NCBI GenBank assembly: GCA_002749535.1
Contig: MZZL01000133.1
Coordinates: 163,523-227,522 of the forward strand
Source of the DNA: Apophysomyces variabilis
Taxonomy: Eukaryota; Mucoromycota; Mucoromycetes; Mucorales; Mucoraceae
Length of the DNA: 64,000 nucleotides
Reading direction: 5' to 3'
The notes below the pieces were generated by a model, which ran no database searches, was not told the DNA's origin, and saw only the letters and a list, made by a program, of their open reading frames with translations. Positions within the stretch are counted from its first letter, which is position 1; each line of letters starts with the position of its first letter. This document shows, piece after piece, positions 22,088 to 33,911 of the stretch. A program made the position numbers and the translations under genes.

Positions 22088-23902
22088 TTACCAAAAGAAC
22101 AGAAATTCACCATATCTGAACATAGCTGAATTTTGAAAAGTTTTATCCCAGCCTGTGACATACCAATTGCCGTTTGACTTGTAACATTTATAACAGTGAT
22201 AAATCTTGGTATACAAGTCGTACGCGTAAGCTATATCCATTTTTGAACCGTCAGGGGCATTCAGTGGCTGGTTAATGTCGTCAGGATCTTGCAAGTCCCA
22301 AAGCAAGAAAGGAGAAGAAAATTTTATCTCAAGCTTTCCGTATAGTCTTCTTGCACTCTGGAATTTGATAGCATTGACTGGATTGAGGCGAACAGTGCTA
22401 GTGATCCTACGAAATCTTAGATCGAAATGGATATTACGTTTGTTTACAGATAATGGCAGTATGTGGGAGGTTGTATATGGCGTCTCTAAAAGGTATTGCA
22501 ATAGTGCGGTACGCCCTTCCGTGTCTAAAAGACCGAATAAAACCCACTTCAAATCTTCCTCGTCGTCGATAATTATCTCCTCATCCATCAACTTCTGCAC
22601 AGCATCCTTATATCGGGTGTGAGGGAGTATAGCGAACAAGCGGTCGATGAGCTTGGTTGACTTGGATTTAACGATGGTTTTGACAGTATCATAACAGTCC
22701 AAGTGAAAAGACCACTTGATCTTGTCGAAAATGATGTAGTAGAAAATTGCATTCGCTCTCAGTATGTGTACAAGTAGCTTCCCGTCGTTCACACCGATCA
22801 TGCGTTCGCTAACTACCCAAGCCCTCTCTGCCCATTCAGTCATAACCTGGTAAATAAAGTGCTGCCCAATCAATTCTTTGCCCAGTTCCCTTCTTCTAAC
22901 AACATAATTATCACAACAATCAACCCAACGTCCTGCGTAGAGCGACTTTATCTCTCTGGCTGATTTGTTAACATCGAGGCGACAGGCTCCGTATGTTCCA
23001 GGCTCATTTTCGTCGAAGAACGTCTTGACCTTGTCTGTATCGCTGTCTAGGAGCACACTGAGTTCCACCAGTCTAATAATTTCTGATTCAATGTCTTCTT
23101 TCGTAACATTCTTCATTAGAGGGTATTCATCGCAGTAACAGAGATCAGGTACTGCAATAATTCTTTTTGCTCTTCGATATATGCTGTTCATGTTCCTGAT
23201 GGCCATTTTCCTGTGTGCTTTGTCTGCTTGGTTGATACATACTACATCGATCCATAGATAACGGATTCTGTCGAGGTAGTACTCGCACAGCTTGAGTAGA
23301 TTGTCTCGCGAAACCGAAGTGATGGATGCAACATAATTAGGTGTTTGCGCTTTCCACTCAGGATGTACTCCCCATCGATACGAAATGGCATAGTATTCCG
23401 GGACGTTCTCATCGAACGGTATTGATATACAGTTGATGTTGTCAAAGTCGGATAACGTATCCAAGAGAACAATTTCGCTTTCAATTCGATCTCTTCGAGA
23501 TATCGAAGCGTCGCCCGACAGATAGGATCTTTCAGGCGAGTTTTGGAGATAGTCTTTCTGGTTGCGACGTCTCCCATAATGCTCTTCGCAATGCAAGCCA
23601 CAAAATCGTTGATGGTAATCTACCTTTGAACTGTCAGACGGTAAGTATAACAGGTCATATTCCCTAGTTATAGGGGCAATATAAGGACATATGGCATTCC
23701 GCCGTCGGAACGAAGCGAAAGGTTTCTTATAACATGGTATTCTTGCTTTCCATTCAGGATCTGTACCATCTCGATAATCAAACGTGCCATACTGGGTAAT
23801 GTCGTCGTCGGACGCGCTGGCAACGAGGTTATTGTTGTTCGTTTCGGTCATCGTCCGTAAGAAGCAGGAGTAACAGCAACTTTGGCTAAAGAACATGTGC
23901 AT
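22088..23902 (-). CDS. HET-domain protein, copy B
   Basis: Single exon, 604 aa from ATG at 23902. HET signatures are YAISYRWG at about residues 171-178 and YLWIDVVCINQ at about 215-225. Against copy A, residues about 61-245 differ at only a few sites and the last 40 residues are nearly the same. The first 45 residues, a stretch at about 255-345 and another at about 480-550 have many replacements, and the last of these also has a 2-residue length change. The flanking 1.9 kb downstream is nearly unchanged, so the replacements are concentrated in particular parts of the protein. No intron is needed. No domain recognised after the HET domain. Candidate allorecognition or stress-death effector by family only. 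Confidence 0.85.
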   Translation of the reverse strand: MHMFFSQSCCYSCFLRTMTETNNNNLVASASDDDITQYGTFDYRDGTDPEWKARIPCYKKPFASFRRRNAICPYIAPITREYDLLYLPSDSSKVDYHQRFCGLHCEEHYGRRRNQKDYLQNSPERSYLSGDASISRRDRIESEIVLLDTLSDFDNINCISIPFDENVPEYYAISYRWGVHPEWKAQTPNYVASITSVSRDNLLKLCEYYLDRIRYLWIDVVCINQADKAHRKMAIRNMNSIYRRAKRIIAVPDLCYCDEYPLMKNVTKEDIESEIIRLVELSVLLDSDTDKVKTFFDENEPGTYGACRLDVNKSAREIKSLYAGRWVDCCDNYVVRRRELGKELIGQHFIYQVMTEWAERAWVVSERMIGVNDGKLLVHILRANAIFYYIIFDKIKWSFHLDCYDTVKTIVKSKSTKLIDRLFAILPHTRYKDAVQKLMDEEIIIDDEEDLKWVLFGLLDTEGRTALLQYLLETPYTTSHILPLSVNKRNIHFDLRFRRITSTVRLNPVNAIKFQSARRLYGKLEIKFSSPFLLWDLQDPDDINQPLNAPDGSKMDIAYAYDLYTKIYHCYKCYKSNGNWYVTGWDKTFQNSAMFRYGEFLFFW

Positions 23903-24507
23903 CTTTGGTTAAATACAAAAGTTGGATTGGCTTAACAATTACCCTTGGTTGAAGTCATTGAAAACAAATAAATATGCATCATGACTATTCGTTGAACTCG
24001 CTGCTGGGCCGCGCCGCACATGGTGCAAACAGATATACATAGACATGGACTAGTAAAATTGTTTGGTTTCTGGCATCTCATTGGATTAAGCTCTCAGTTA
24101 CATATAGTTGGAATAATTATTTGACAACGCCAGAATAAAGGTACACTTTATTTCCACAGGATTTCGTTACCCTGATACATTGATTGCCTATTCCCTTGAT
24201 GTCTGCTTTCGCTCTCTGTAGACACAGATTTTGCTTAAAGTTAATGTCTATTTAATGGACGGCAAAGGAACCGTACCTTTCTACAACAGGAACCAGTTGA
24301 GGCTTAATGATTTATGCATGTGATGGGCTTGGATGGTTTGACAGAGAAAATTAAGATGAAATTTATCGGTTTATGCTTTTAATGTTTCTACAATTTCCAA
24401 TCCAAAGAATAACTTCAGGATGAGAGATTATATAATACTATTGATTTTTCGGAGAGTTTAAGGAATGGCGATTGTGTCTACAACAACGCATGGAACTTGT
24501 TTTCCTT
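23903..24507. other. Intergenic, HET promoter to TBC fragment
   Basis: Holds the HET family promoter: TTAAATA on the plus strand at 23909-23915 and ATTGG near 23926. No gene seen in the rest. Confidence 0.5.
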
Positions 24508-25500
24508 TTAGTTGTTACCGTTTTTCTGCAATGTGCGCCTCTGTTTACGTCGGTCACGGAACAGATTCCGTTTTTCTTCAATTTCTTCTTTGCACGGACC
24601 GGTCAACCCTTCTTTCCGTGAGAAGACATACTAGACGCTTTTTGGTTAATAGTGTTCAAATAATGTATATATTACGAATTGCTTACTTTCATGAATCCAT
24701 CGCAATCGATCAGACGCCGTGGCATGTTTTGTAGTACGTGAAATATATCGATAGGATCTTCTAATGCCCATATTTTATGCTCATTCATCTGTATGATGGT
24801 CAAAGCAACGCGAAACATCACTTCATATCCCTCACTAAAATCAAATAGACACGTATCAGTCACCATTGCTTGAAATAATCAGAGGCTTTCCCACTTACAC
24901 GTAAAAGGAATCCCAAATTCTAAGTACAGTCTTCAAAAAAACCAGAAAGCCGTCAAGTTAATTTGTTATTTCTTCTCGCTTAAAAACAGCTTTCTCTTGT
25001 GGTACTCACCTCCACAGGTAATATGTTGATAAACAAGGTAAGAAACCAATGACTGGTGATCAGGGTAATGGGTGGCAGGCCATCCGTTTGTTCGCACTCG
25101 CAGAAATCTTTACCATTGGATATCTTGTTCCATATGCTTGGCATGCATTCATAGATACTCAGCATCAATACGGTCTGGTCAATATTGGTTCCTTCCATTG
25201 TGACATCGTACATATTGTTTGGGAAATAGTCCATGACAGTAGTTACGAGCAACCAAAATGCTTCTTCTTCATCACCCACAAACAAGAGAAAATATCCAGC
25301 TAGACAATTCAATGACTGACAATAACCAATTTGAGGCGAGTGCACACTGAAGGCAAGCAGAATACGCTGGAGTTTGGGATTGCTTTCTGTCGTCATGACA
25401 AGAGATCCTTCCGAATCTTTGACGGAACAAGCAAACTGTGTGTTGCCCGGAAATGGACGATGTAGATCTGGATAAGTGGGGATGGAGTGACTACATGCGC
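24508..25500 (-). pseudogene. TBC RabGAP, copy B, 5'-truncated
   Basis: Exons that match copy A: about 25010-25467, 24899-24930, 24687-24834 and 24508-24630. YCQSLN is kept. Three codons after NPKLQ are missing relative to copy A. The sequence leaves the duplication near 25500, so the exons encoding the N-terminus and the arginine finger are absent. It cannot make a complete TBC domain. Confidence 0.8.
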
Positions 25501-25504
25501 GCAC

Positions 25505-27248
25505 GAAAGCCTATATTTCTTTTCTAGTAGCCTTATAAGGGAAATTGATGCGATGGCTCCATTTCAGTAGGTTTCTAATCTGAAGATGAGGTTTGATCGA
25601 TAATTGCTTAGGGGAAAAAGTTCCGAGCATATTTTAGAAACCAGAATTGTACTGACAATATTTATTTGTATAGTACACCGGTGTCATAGACAAAGAATTC
25701 CTTCAAATATACCCTAATATAATAGTCTGCTTTTTCCATCAATAGCCATCCAGGCATATATTCTTGTTGATAATTAATGAATTTTTATGCTTAAACGGAC
25801 TGTGCCCACTAAAGGAGGGGAAACTGCGATCTCCTGTACTTCGATTCATGCTAAGTCAAATTATCCCTGATATTAAGCTGCGAATATCGTACATTACTCC
25901 CATTCTGTTGTACGGGCGTCTCTGAAAGTTCTTAGCTTTATAGCAGCTTAACTGAGATTATGCTCCTGGTTTATAATGATAAGGCTAATATGACAGCAGT
26001 CTCCACTGTTTATCATATTAATGAAGCTTTTCCTGTACTGATACCATACTGATTTCGCTTTGCGATGATAGTATTTCCATAGACGTATCTTGTAGATTTT
26101 AAGTGTTTACCTTGACGTATCTTCATCCATGCACAATGGGCGTTTTTGCGATCATTCGAAGATTGGAATTACTTCGTATAATGCATTTTGCTACCCTGAT
26201 ACCCGAGTAAAGTCTTTATTTTCGGCATGGATCGATAATTGGTATGTTATTTTCCTTGAGGCTGCAAACCTCTGTCCAGGGTAAGCGAGACAGGCCGCCC
26301 TCGTTTTAAACCGCGATGATTGTCCTATTTATCTCAAGTACTGGTACTGCTCTTTCAGTTACACATTGAACAGGACACGACTCTCCTCGATTAAGGTGAG
26401 TGAACGCTCAGTGCTCTTGTCAGATCTCATGAGTATTTCCACATGAACGTGCGTTCTGGTAACAAGACTAAGCTGCCGTAGCTCTTCAATAATAGATATC
26501 ACCTTAATCAACCTTCATCGTTCGCGAGCCACCATATCCGTTTATAAGCCCCTTATCCGTTTTCCCTATATTTCTAGGCAGGTCTTTTACACTTTCAATC
26601 TATATCAGTCATTAGACTGAAGAGGCCCCTATGAATAACGAAAGGATCGGTAGCGTCCAATCGGAAAAGACTACTTCAAACTGAGCAATATATAATTTGC
26701 CAATAATGGTGCCAAAATATTTAGATCAATATACGTAACCATAGTGTGATTCTGAATGTAGAAAAGGAACGTAGAAACATCAATCAAAAATCCTTTACTA
26801 TGCTATCCCGTGATAATCATTTGGATCTATGTATATGGGAACAGTACAAATATCAGTTCTCTCGTAGATCACAACCGGATCAACACGAAAAATGCCTCCG
26901 CCCCGTTTAAGGCTACCTGCAGAAAAGCTTCCTGACTACCTCAATGACAACGTGGCAAGTCCATCGTCGTACTCGTGTGGTGGCATACTGTGTATTATTT
27001 TTTCACGTATTCCGACCTGCTGTACATACGGCCATGCGTAATCAAAATTTTAAGCATTGTGCGCGCAGATCAAGCCTATATTACCATTATCACTATTAGC
27101 CTAAAGAGAAATCGATTGGGTCATTGGTGCCCGTTGTGATGCCTTGGGTAGGCACCCCATGAATTTAATCGCCGATGAACAAGCTTACCTGCAAGTTGAA
27201 GTCGCGCAATTTTTTTTTTGTTTCCTTCGTATTCGAAAGATTAAAGAC
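25505..27248. other. Intergenic, no gene seen
   Basis: About 1.7 kb with no open frame of note, no tRNA and no transposase signature. The last part is the promoter and leader of the RRM gene. Confidence 0.5.
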
Positions 27249-30016
27249 ATGGATAATTCTCGTCAAAAGCAACGCTTTGCACCTTATGATCCGAGAGGCC
27301 CTCCAAGACAGCAATTTCGTCCAGCGCAACCACCTCAACAGCAGATGAGACAAACTGAGGATTTCTATTACAATCGTGGTGATGATTTTGGTGGTCCTTA
27401 CACGGGTTTGCCCAATGAGTTCGCATCTAAGAGAGATGATGACAGCAGTGGGGGAGGACCCATGAGAGGCCGAACAAACCGTGGTGGATTAAGAGGTGCT
27501 CGCGGCGGAGACGCACCGCAAAACTATCGTTTCATGGATTCAGACTTTCCTCCCCAATATGGCGAAGAAGATCCGTACAGACCTTATTCCTCGCACGAGC
27601 AACAGATGCCATTTGATAGACCTTTACCCAATGTAAGGATGGGCTCTGGGCCTGTGAATCGTGATAAGATGTTCGATGCAAACTGGCGAGATGATGCACC
27701 TCAACATGGTAAGAAAAAGTCTATCGAAAAAAAAAGCAGATGCAGGCATCGCTTTTTTTTTCTTTCTTTTTTCTTTCGTTTTCGATTGTCCTCCCGTTCC
27801 TTTTTTTTCTTGTGAGGTAATTAAGGGATGAGGTCGAAAAGTTCACTGCGGTCTATTCCACTCCAAGTCAAATTATGAGCTCGTGCCAGCCTACACATTC
27901 CTATACAATCATTCTACTTTGAGAGAGACATGCGCAAAAGAGAGAGAGAGAGAAAACAGAGAAAGATTGAGAAAGAGATCGTTCATTTCTTTTCTTATGC
28001 AGGATATGAGCAACACCATGGTCCATCATCCGAAACAAATCGTCTTCCTGCCCATATTGAGTCAAGAGTTGCTCGTGAACGACCCTGCAGAACACTTTTC
28101 GTGAGAAATGTGCAGGTAATATCTCTTAATTCACGCACGTTGATGTTGCGCCCATCATGCTATTCTTACAGGGCTTATAGTATACCATCACGGTTAACGA
28201 AATGAGAGATATGTTTGGAAAGTACGGAGAGATCAAGGATGTTTTCAACTTGATTGAGAGTCGAGGCATGATATTCATTACCTACGTAAGTCAACCGGAG
28301 AATGCAAGTTGAGACATTTCACTAAGCGTAAGTACAAAAATTCAATCTAAAAAGTATGACGTCCGAGCAGCCGAAGAGGCAAAAGAAGCAACACAAGGAA
28401 CATACCTGAGTAATCGTAAGATCGATGTTCATTATTCCTTGCCGAAAGAAGAAGAAGAGAAATCACGTTGTGATCGCACCAAAAACCAGGTACTGTCATT
28501 CTATTCATACTTCAACATATCTAATGACTGACAACATGCCTCACAGGGCACATTACTATTTACCCTGAAAAACAGTGATTCCCCGCTTCGTGATAACGAA
28601 TTGTATGATTACTTTGCTCGATTTGGCGAAGTTAAAGTGATCCGTACTCCTCATTTCAAGAAGCATGGTCATAATCGTAAAGAGGCTGAGCGCCGGTATG
28701 TCGAAGAGATGATTCATGGGAATGCCATCTAAATACACCCCTTTTCATAGCCAACGTTTTGTGGAATATTACGATTCAAGAGCAGCTGTAGACGCTTATG
28801 ATGCATGCTACGGACAGGAATTTCAGGGTGGAAGATGGGATGTTACTTTCTTTTGGGATCACACATATCGGTAAGAAAACGGCTTGCTGTGGAAACGTTC
28901 CTTATGTTGGTAACAGAGAAAGAAGTTCGGCCCTAAAGAAAGATAAGAAACCAGCAGTCCGGCCGCAAAGAAGAGGCGTCGATGATGGTCCCCGGCGTAG
29001 AAACGACCACTACGATGGGCGACGAGGCAGCGATTATGATGATGGTTACGGACGTAAGCTTTAGAAAGGATTATCTACATAGATTCTGATAACTCGCTGT
29101 TATAGATCCACCACCTCGAGATATTATGGATCCCATGAGGCACGATTTTGGACATACCGGCTCTCCTTCTGTGCGCCATAATGAGCCTGTTCCACTTCCA
29201 TCTGAAGTAATTGATTGATTCATTGAAGAAATGATCCATCGGATTATTGACTGGTTTTATTAGGAGAATCAACAGCGTCTGGAACAAGCTCAAAAGGCTC
29301 AGCAGGTAAGAGAAACGAAATAGACCCAACGTAGCATATATTCATAGATGATTAGCTTTTGTCGATGTTGGCCCATACTCAAAATGCGGTGGGCTTGCAA
29401 CCTCCTGTACCTGTAGCCAATGCAAACACCAATGTCAGCTACTCACCACAACCAGTTATGGGAGCACCAGCAGCAGCGGTTCCTGTGCCAGCCGTGCCAT
29501 CAACCATTCAAGTTCCACCCCAGCAACCAGGAGCGGTTTCTACTGCGCCCGCCACGAATGTGCTACAGCAACCTGGTGTTCAGAATGCGGCTGCCCAGCT
29601 GCAACAGCTCTTGGGATTATTGGTAAGATTCTCAAAGATATGATTAAAAACAAGTATTAATGCATGGATATTATCATTGTTAGAGTCAAGCCGCGCAGCA
29701 GCAGCAGCAACAACAACCACCACCACAACAACAACAACTACAGCCACAGCCGCAGCCACAACCGGTTCCTCAACCAGTTCATCAACCACAACATCAGCCG
29801 CAGCCTGCTGTAACACCTGTTGTCGATGCAGCAACTGCTTTAAGTCAGCTGACCCAACTATTGCAAGGCCAACAACAACAGCACCAGGGGCAGCCAAGGG
29901 AGATACAGCAGCAACAACAACCACAACAGCAGCACCAGTCACAACAAGGAATGGCAGAGCAACAGCCGTATTCACCGATGTACCCGACCGATGCGTACAA
30001 TCCTTCTCAACAATAA
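27249..30016 (+). CDS. RRM RNA-binding protein (Mei2/Cip2-like) with Gln-rich tail
   Basis: Eleven exons: 27249-27708, 28003-28115, 28181-28285, 28355-28489, 28547-28695, 28751-28870, 28917-29053, 29106-29206, 29264-29305, 29356-29622 and 29684-30016; 653 aa, and all junctions keep frame. The N-terminus is Arg/Gly/Gln-rich (RGG-like GGLRGARGG). RRM1 spans about residues 185-265, with RNP2-like TLFVRNV and RNP1-like RGMIFITYYD. RRM2 begins at GTLLFTLKNS and ends with RFVEYYDSRAA and GGRWDVTFFWD. Then come an Arg/Asp-rich linker, a Pro/Ala part and a poly-Gln/Pro C-terminus. The RRM pair with the linker block HYSLPKEE resembles Mei2 and S. pombe Cip2, which act in mRNA fate. The Gln-rich tail suggests condensate or granule association (inference). 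Confidence 0.85.
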
Positions 30017-30451
30017 ACCAAGGTTGACTCGAAACGTTTCGATCAAATTCTAATTCGTACAAACCGAAAATGGTGCAAGATGGTTTTTTTTATTTGTAAA
30101 TAGTGATACAATTTGTCTTCTTAAAAAAGGAGTAAGACGAATTGGCAAATCGTTGGATGAACGATGCAGTTTTTGTTGTTCTAGAAAAACAATAATAGTA
30201 CTTCCTTTTATACTAAAATTTCCTTTCTAATTCGGTTACCACAGCTATACACGCTTACCTTGTTTTAATATACTATATCTTCATCCTAGATAATCTATCT
30301 CTACTATTATTGCTTAATCCGAGATGTTTTGAGTGTTGCAGTAGAAGAAATTCAGTTGATTGGCCGAGATAACATAGAAAGGAAAGAGAGAGAGAAAAAA
30401 GAAGAGGCTCTGGAAAGGGCTGAAAGGGACTTCTCTTTTTTGGGTTATTCA
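30017..30451. other. Spacer between the RRM gene and aph1
   Basis: 3' UTR of the RRM gene and promoter/leader of the next gene. The purine-rich run at 30370-30430 lies in the leader. Confidence 0.45.
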
Positions 30452-31603
30452 ATGTCGCTGTATTCCGCCTTTGGCTGTCTTCTTATTGCCTATGGCCCGA
30501 TTCTTTCCATCTTCTTTTTGTTTATAGGACGTAATGCACAATATGTCCTCCTCATGGTATCAAGGTAACCGGGGAAAAAACAAAGATGGCTATACCATGA
30601 ATGGTAGAGCATGATGCTGACTTTATCCTTTTTGTGACAATCAAAAAGTGCATTCTTCTGCCTCATTGCCCTCTTGATCTCCAGTGTCATATGGTACTTT
30701 GCCACAGCCACGCAAACGATCCATGTGGTCAGTATTACCTATAGCGTGGCTATTCAGGAAATTTTTCGATGGTTTTTCTATAAATTACTCAGGTAAAGAG
30801 ATCTTGATAAAGGAAAAGAAAGAGAAACAGTGAGCAACAGAGCGAGAAGAAGGAGTTTCATCATCATCCATCTTCTTTTTTTCTTCTTTTCTAGCCGAGC
30901 GGAAAAAGGGCTCAATATCGTCTCTGCTAATCCTAAATCACCCCTCAATCGATCTTTGTTTGCATTTGGTAAAAAAAAAAGAAAGAAACACAAAAACGAC
31001 ATACAGAGAGGGATATCAAAGTAGAGCTAATGCAATCCTTAGTGGCTGGTTTCGGGTATGCCTTGATGAGTTCTTTGGTGAGCTATATCTCCTTGCTGGT
31101 CGAATCCATCGGGCCTGGCGTCATCATGTGCCCCTCTTGTCCGCAAGCTTCCCTCTTCTTTATCTCTGGTAAGATAAGGAAAAGCGTTAATATAAGTGGA
31201 TGAGTGCTTACAAACTTCCTTTGGAATAGCTATCACCACTTCCTTGTTTTCACTCATGCATATGGCATGGATGATGCTTGCTTTTGAAGGATTTAATGAC
31301 ATCAAAAGACCTGCTGGATGGATCAAGGTGGCCTGGGTCGTTCTATCGCATTATGGCGCCTCTTTTGCTGTGAGTAATAAAAAAAAAGAATACCTCGCCT
31401 TTGTTTCGTGCGAGAAACCCACCTTATTTACTCATGGAAATTTTCTTTCTAACCCATATAATTAGAGCATGATGAACGCTTCAACCACCATTTCTTTAGG
31501 TTGCGTTTATTCTATCGTCACTTGCCTTGGTATTCTTACGATTTCTGCCGTTTGGATCCTATTCAATCTACGCACACGATACCGTCTCACATTATCCCAT
31601 TAA
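30452..31603 (+). CDS. aph1: APH-1 homologue, gamma-secretase subunit
   Basis: Six exons: 30452-30564, 30649-30792, 30895-30968, 31043-31168, 31230-31369 and 31466-31603; 244 aa, all in frame. The protein is almost wholly hydrophobic, with about seven membrane segments starting at FGCLLIAYGPILSIFFLF. Family marks are EIFRWFFYKLL in helix 3, the block AGFGYALMSSLVSYISLL with the small-residue GxxxxxxS packing motif, GPGVIMCPSC, the conserved helix histidines in SLMHMAWMM and LSHYGASF, and a charged C-terminal end (FNLRTRYRL). APH-1 scaffolds presenilin, nicastrin and PEN-2 in the intramembrane protease that cleaves type I membrane proteins in the ER/Golgi and at the surface. Ascomycete and basidiomycete models lack it, so its presence here is notable. 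An in-frame upstream opening exists, but the start chosen puts the first helix at the N-terminus as in the family. Confidence 0.85.
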
Positions 31604-32119
31604 AAGCATCAACACTACCATTCTTTTCCATGTCAGTTTTCCGCTTTTTATGGTTTTACTTTGCATATGCATCGGGAATCATCGGGGTCACTGTTGAAAC
31701 CGTCAGCGCGATAACAATGCTCGTAAGAGGCCATGTTGGAAAGGTCAAAAAGAACAAAGTGAATGAAACATTTTTATTTTCTGCAGATGGTGTATCGTAG
31801 TATACAAAGAAACAATGAAAAATAGCCAAAAACAAACCCAAATTGCACTATATAATACATTGTCAGTATATATATAAAGAGTGCTTTTTGTTTCCCTTTT
31901 CCTCTTGTTCTTCTTTTCTTTTCATCTTTTGCAGGGCAGTATCATGGTATGAAAGGGGGAGTGTGAGGAAAGCTAGTAAAGGAATATTGTCTATACCTTG
32001 TCAGAAATATAAACAGAAGAGGAAGAAGCGGGAAAAAAATGAGGATCTGCTCATGCGAAAACGTTCATGTATTGTTCTTTTTTGAGACTCTCTCTCTTTT
32101 TTTTTGTTTGTTTTGTTTA
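31604..32119. other. Convergent spacer between aph1 and the RING gene
   Basis: Shared 3' region; pyrimidine and A-rich tracts only. Confidence 0.45.
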
Positions 32120-33911
32120 TCAATCAAGGTCAAGGTCCGCTTCGGTGGTTGGATTGGCGTGATCATTCAATCTACCTGGACCCCATGTAAATGCACCAGG
32201 AATATTAGTCGGCCAATGAATCGGTGATCGGTTTGAATTTTGATCGGTTTGTGGAATCCCAGGATGTGTAGAAGAAGATGCTGTTCGACTAGCCCCTTCA
32301 GGTGCAGACGATTCGCCTACCTCCTGCGAAGCTCCAGCAGCGTTGCTAACGTTATCATTGCTGTTGATATTGCCACCACTGCCGTTATTATTGACATTGC
32401 TGGTGTCGTGCACGTTATTGTTGTTGTTATTTGCATTAGCGTTGGCGTTGTTATTATTGCTATCGTTGTTGTTTGGTCCCTGGTCACTGTTTTGTCGCTG
32501 TTCCTCAGAGAGAAGAGAGTATCGACTAAAGATAGATTAGGTCACAATGGCTGCTTAATGAATCGGATTGCTCTATTTCTGTTTCCTTCTTACCAGACCG
32601 GGCATGTACCGTTCACTTTTAGCCAAGGTTTAATACAATCACCGTGGAAAACATGGGTGCATGGCAATTCAATAATGATTTCTTCTCGTTCAAACTCATC
32701 TTTACATACAGCACAATCAACTTGTTGTTCTGTCAACGTAATATTCTGTCAGCCGACCTGGATAGGGAAAAATATGTCATGTGTAAAATGGCTTACCGAA
32801 CTCTTGCTGCTTCAACGGACGCTTAGGCAATGCTTCAATCACTTCTTCTGACGCAGGAGGAGGCGCGTTGCGACTAATAGCATTTGATTTCATAAGTTCA
32901 GCTGGATCTTTTGCCACGCTTTTTTGCTCTTCACGCGGAACTCACCTGCCAGCTTGTTCCATCAACTGGGTAATGATGTTATCCAATGATGCTTGAGAAA
33001 AGACATAGTCATTGGGATTGCCAACAAAGCCATCTAAAGGTGCTCCAGTGATACTCGTTAAGAATTGAAGCAAGCTGAAAATGGAATCAATGATATAAGT
33101 TCTCGCCTAACCACACTAAATGCAGATTCGATTTTACCTGCCAAGACCAGTCAACGGAATGTCTCCCCGACCTTGACCTCGACCTTCACCTTGACCTTCG
33201 GCTTGGCCTTCTGTTTGGCCAGCCCCTTCGGTCTGACCTTGGCCATGCTCTGCACCTTCTCGAGTCGTATCCTGTGTTTGGGATGCTGGACGGGTAATAA
33301 AAGTGTAGGTTCGCTCTCCATTGTTGTCAGATTGAGAGATATTGACGGTCCGCAGTCGCATATTGCCATCCAACATTCCTCCGTAAAGAAACATAGGTCT
33401 CTGCGTCTGCTCTCGTTGTTGTTGTTGATGCTGTTGATCTTCTTCTTGATCCGTATTCGCCGGCGAAGTTGGATGCGTTCCTGTTGTGGTTCGGATATCA
33501 AAGTTGGGACCCATTACATTAGAGAAGATATTCTGTAGCAATGTGCCGAGAGCTCCTCCAGCTGCTCTGGCCCCTTGATCTCCACCGCCATGGCCACCTC
33601 CTCCTTCGTCGTCATTGTTCGTAGTGGTGCCGCCAGGTTGTAAGAAAAACTGATAAGTTTCTTCGTTTGTCTCGGGTTCTCCTCCTCCCAAGAATGAACG
33701 GGGATCATCGGCTGAATCATCCATCTGAACATGGAAGCTTAGTCATGAATTCACCCGGGTTGTGGACCGGTGGCAATTCATTTTTTACCTCCTCGATGAA
33801 TTGTTCGTTACAGTGTTGGCAAGTAGGATCAGGAGCCATATAGATCGGGACTTGATCCTGGCAGACATGACACCAGTATCGCCTTGCGGTATCGGAAGTT
33901 ACTGTCGACAT
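32120..33911 (-). CDS. RING-H2 E3 ubiquitin ligase, RNF126/RNF115 type
   Basis: Six exons (minus): 33789-33911, 33138-33724, 32946-33074, 32797-32873, 32594-32720 and 32120-32525; 482 aa. Near the N-terminus is a zinc-ribbon (YWCHVCQ ... CQHCNEQF) as in RNF126/RNF115, which binds ubiquitin or client proteins. A low-complexity Gly/Gln/Glu region follows, then the conserved block LDNIITQLMEQ and NAPPPASEEVIEALPK, and a RING-H2 finger: CAVC, LPCTHVFH, CIKPWL, CPVC with Cys/His order C3H2C3. The tail is Asn-rich. Family members tag misfolded or mislocalised proteins with ubiquitin in the cytosol. Splice sites were chosen so the homologous blocks join. For the exon at 32797-32873 an upstream acceptor would give stops. 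Confidence 0.85.

Larger units (their letters stand above)
20209..25500. repeat. Direct segmental duplication, copy B
   Basis: Second copy of 1-5270. The left edge cannot be placed because copy A is cut at position 1. It ends near 25500 inside the TBC gene, so this copy lacks the 5' exons of that gene. Confidence 0.95.

Noticed and set aside
27020..27050. ACATACGGCCAT resembling the start of 5S rRNA
   Set aside because: The following sequence does not continue as 5S rRNA.
29580..30062. Open frames with long Thr/Ala or Val runs on both strands
   Set aside because: They are frame shadows of the CAA/CAG-rich Gln tail of the RRM protein.
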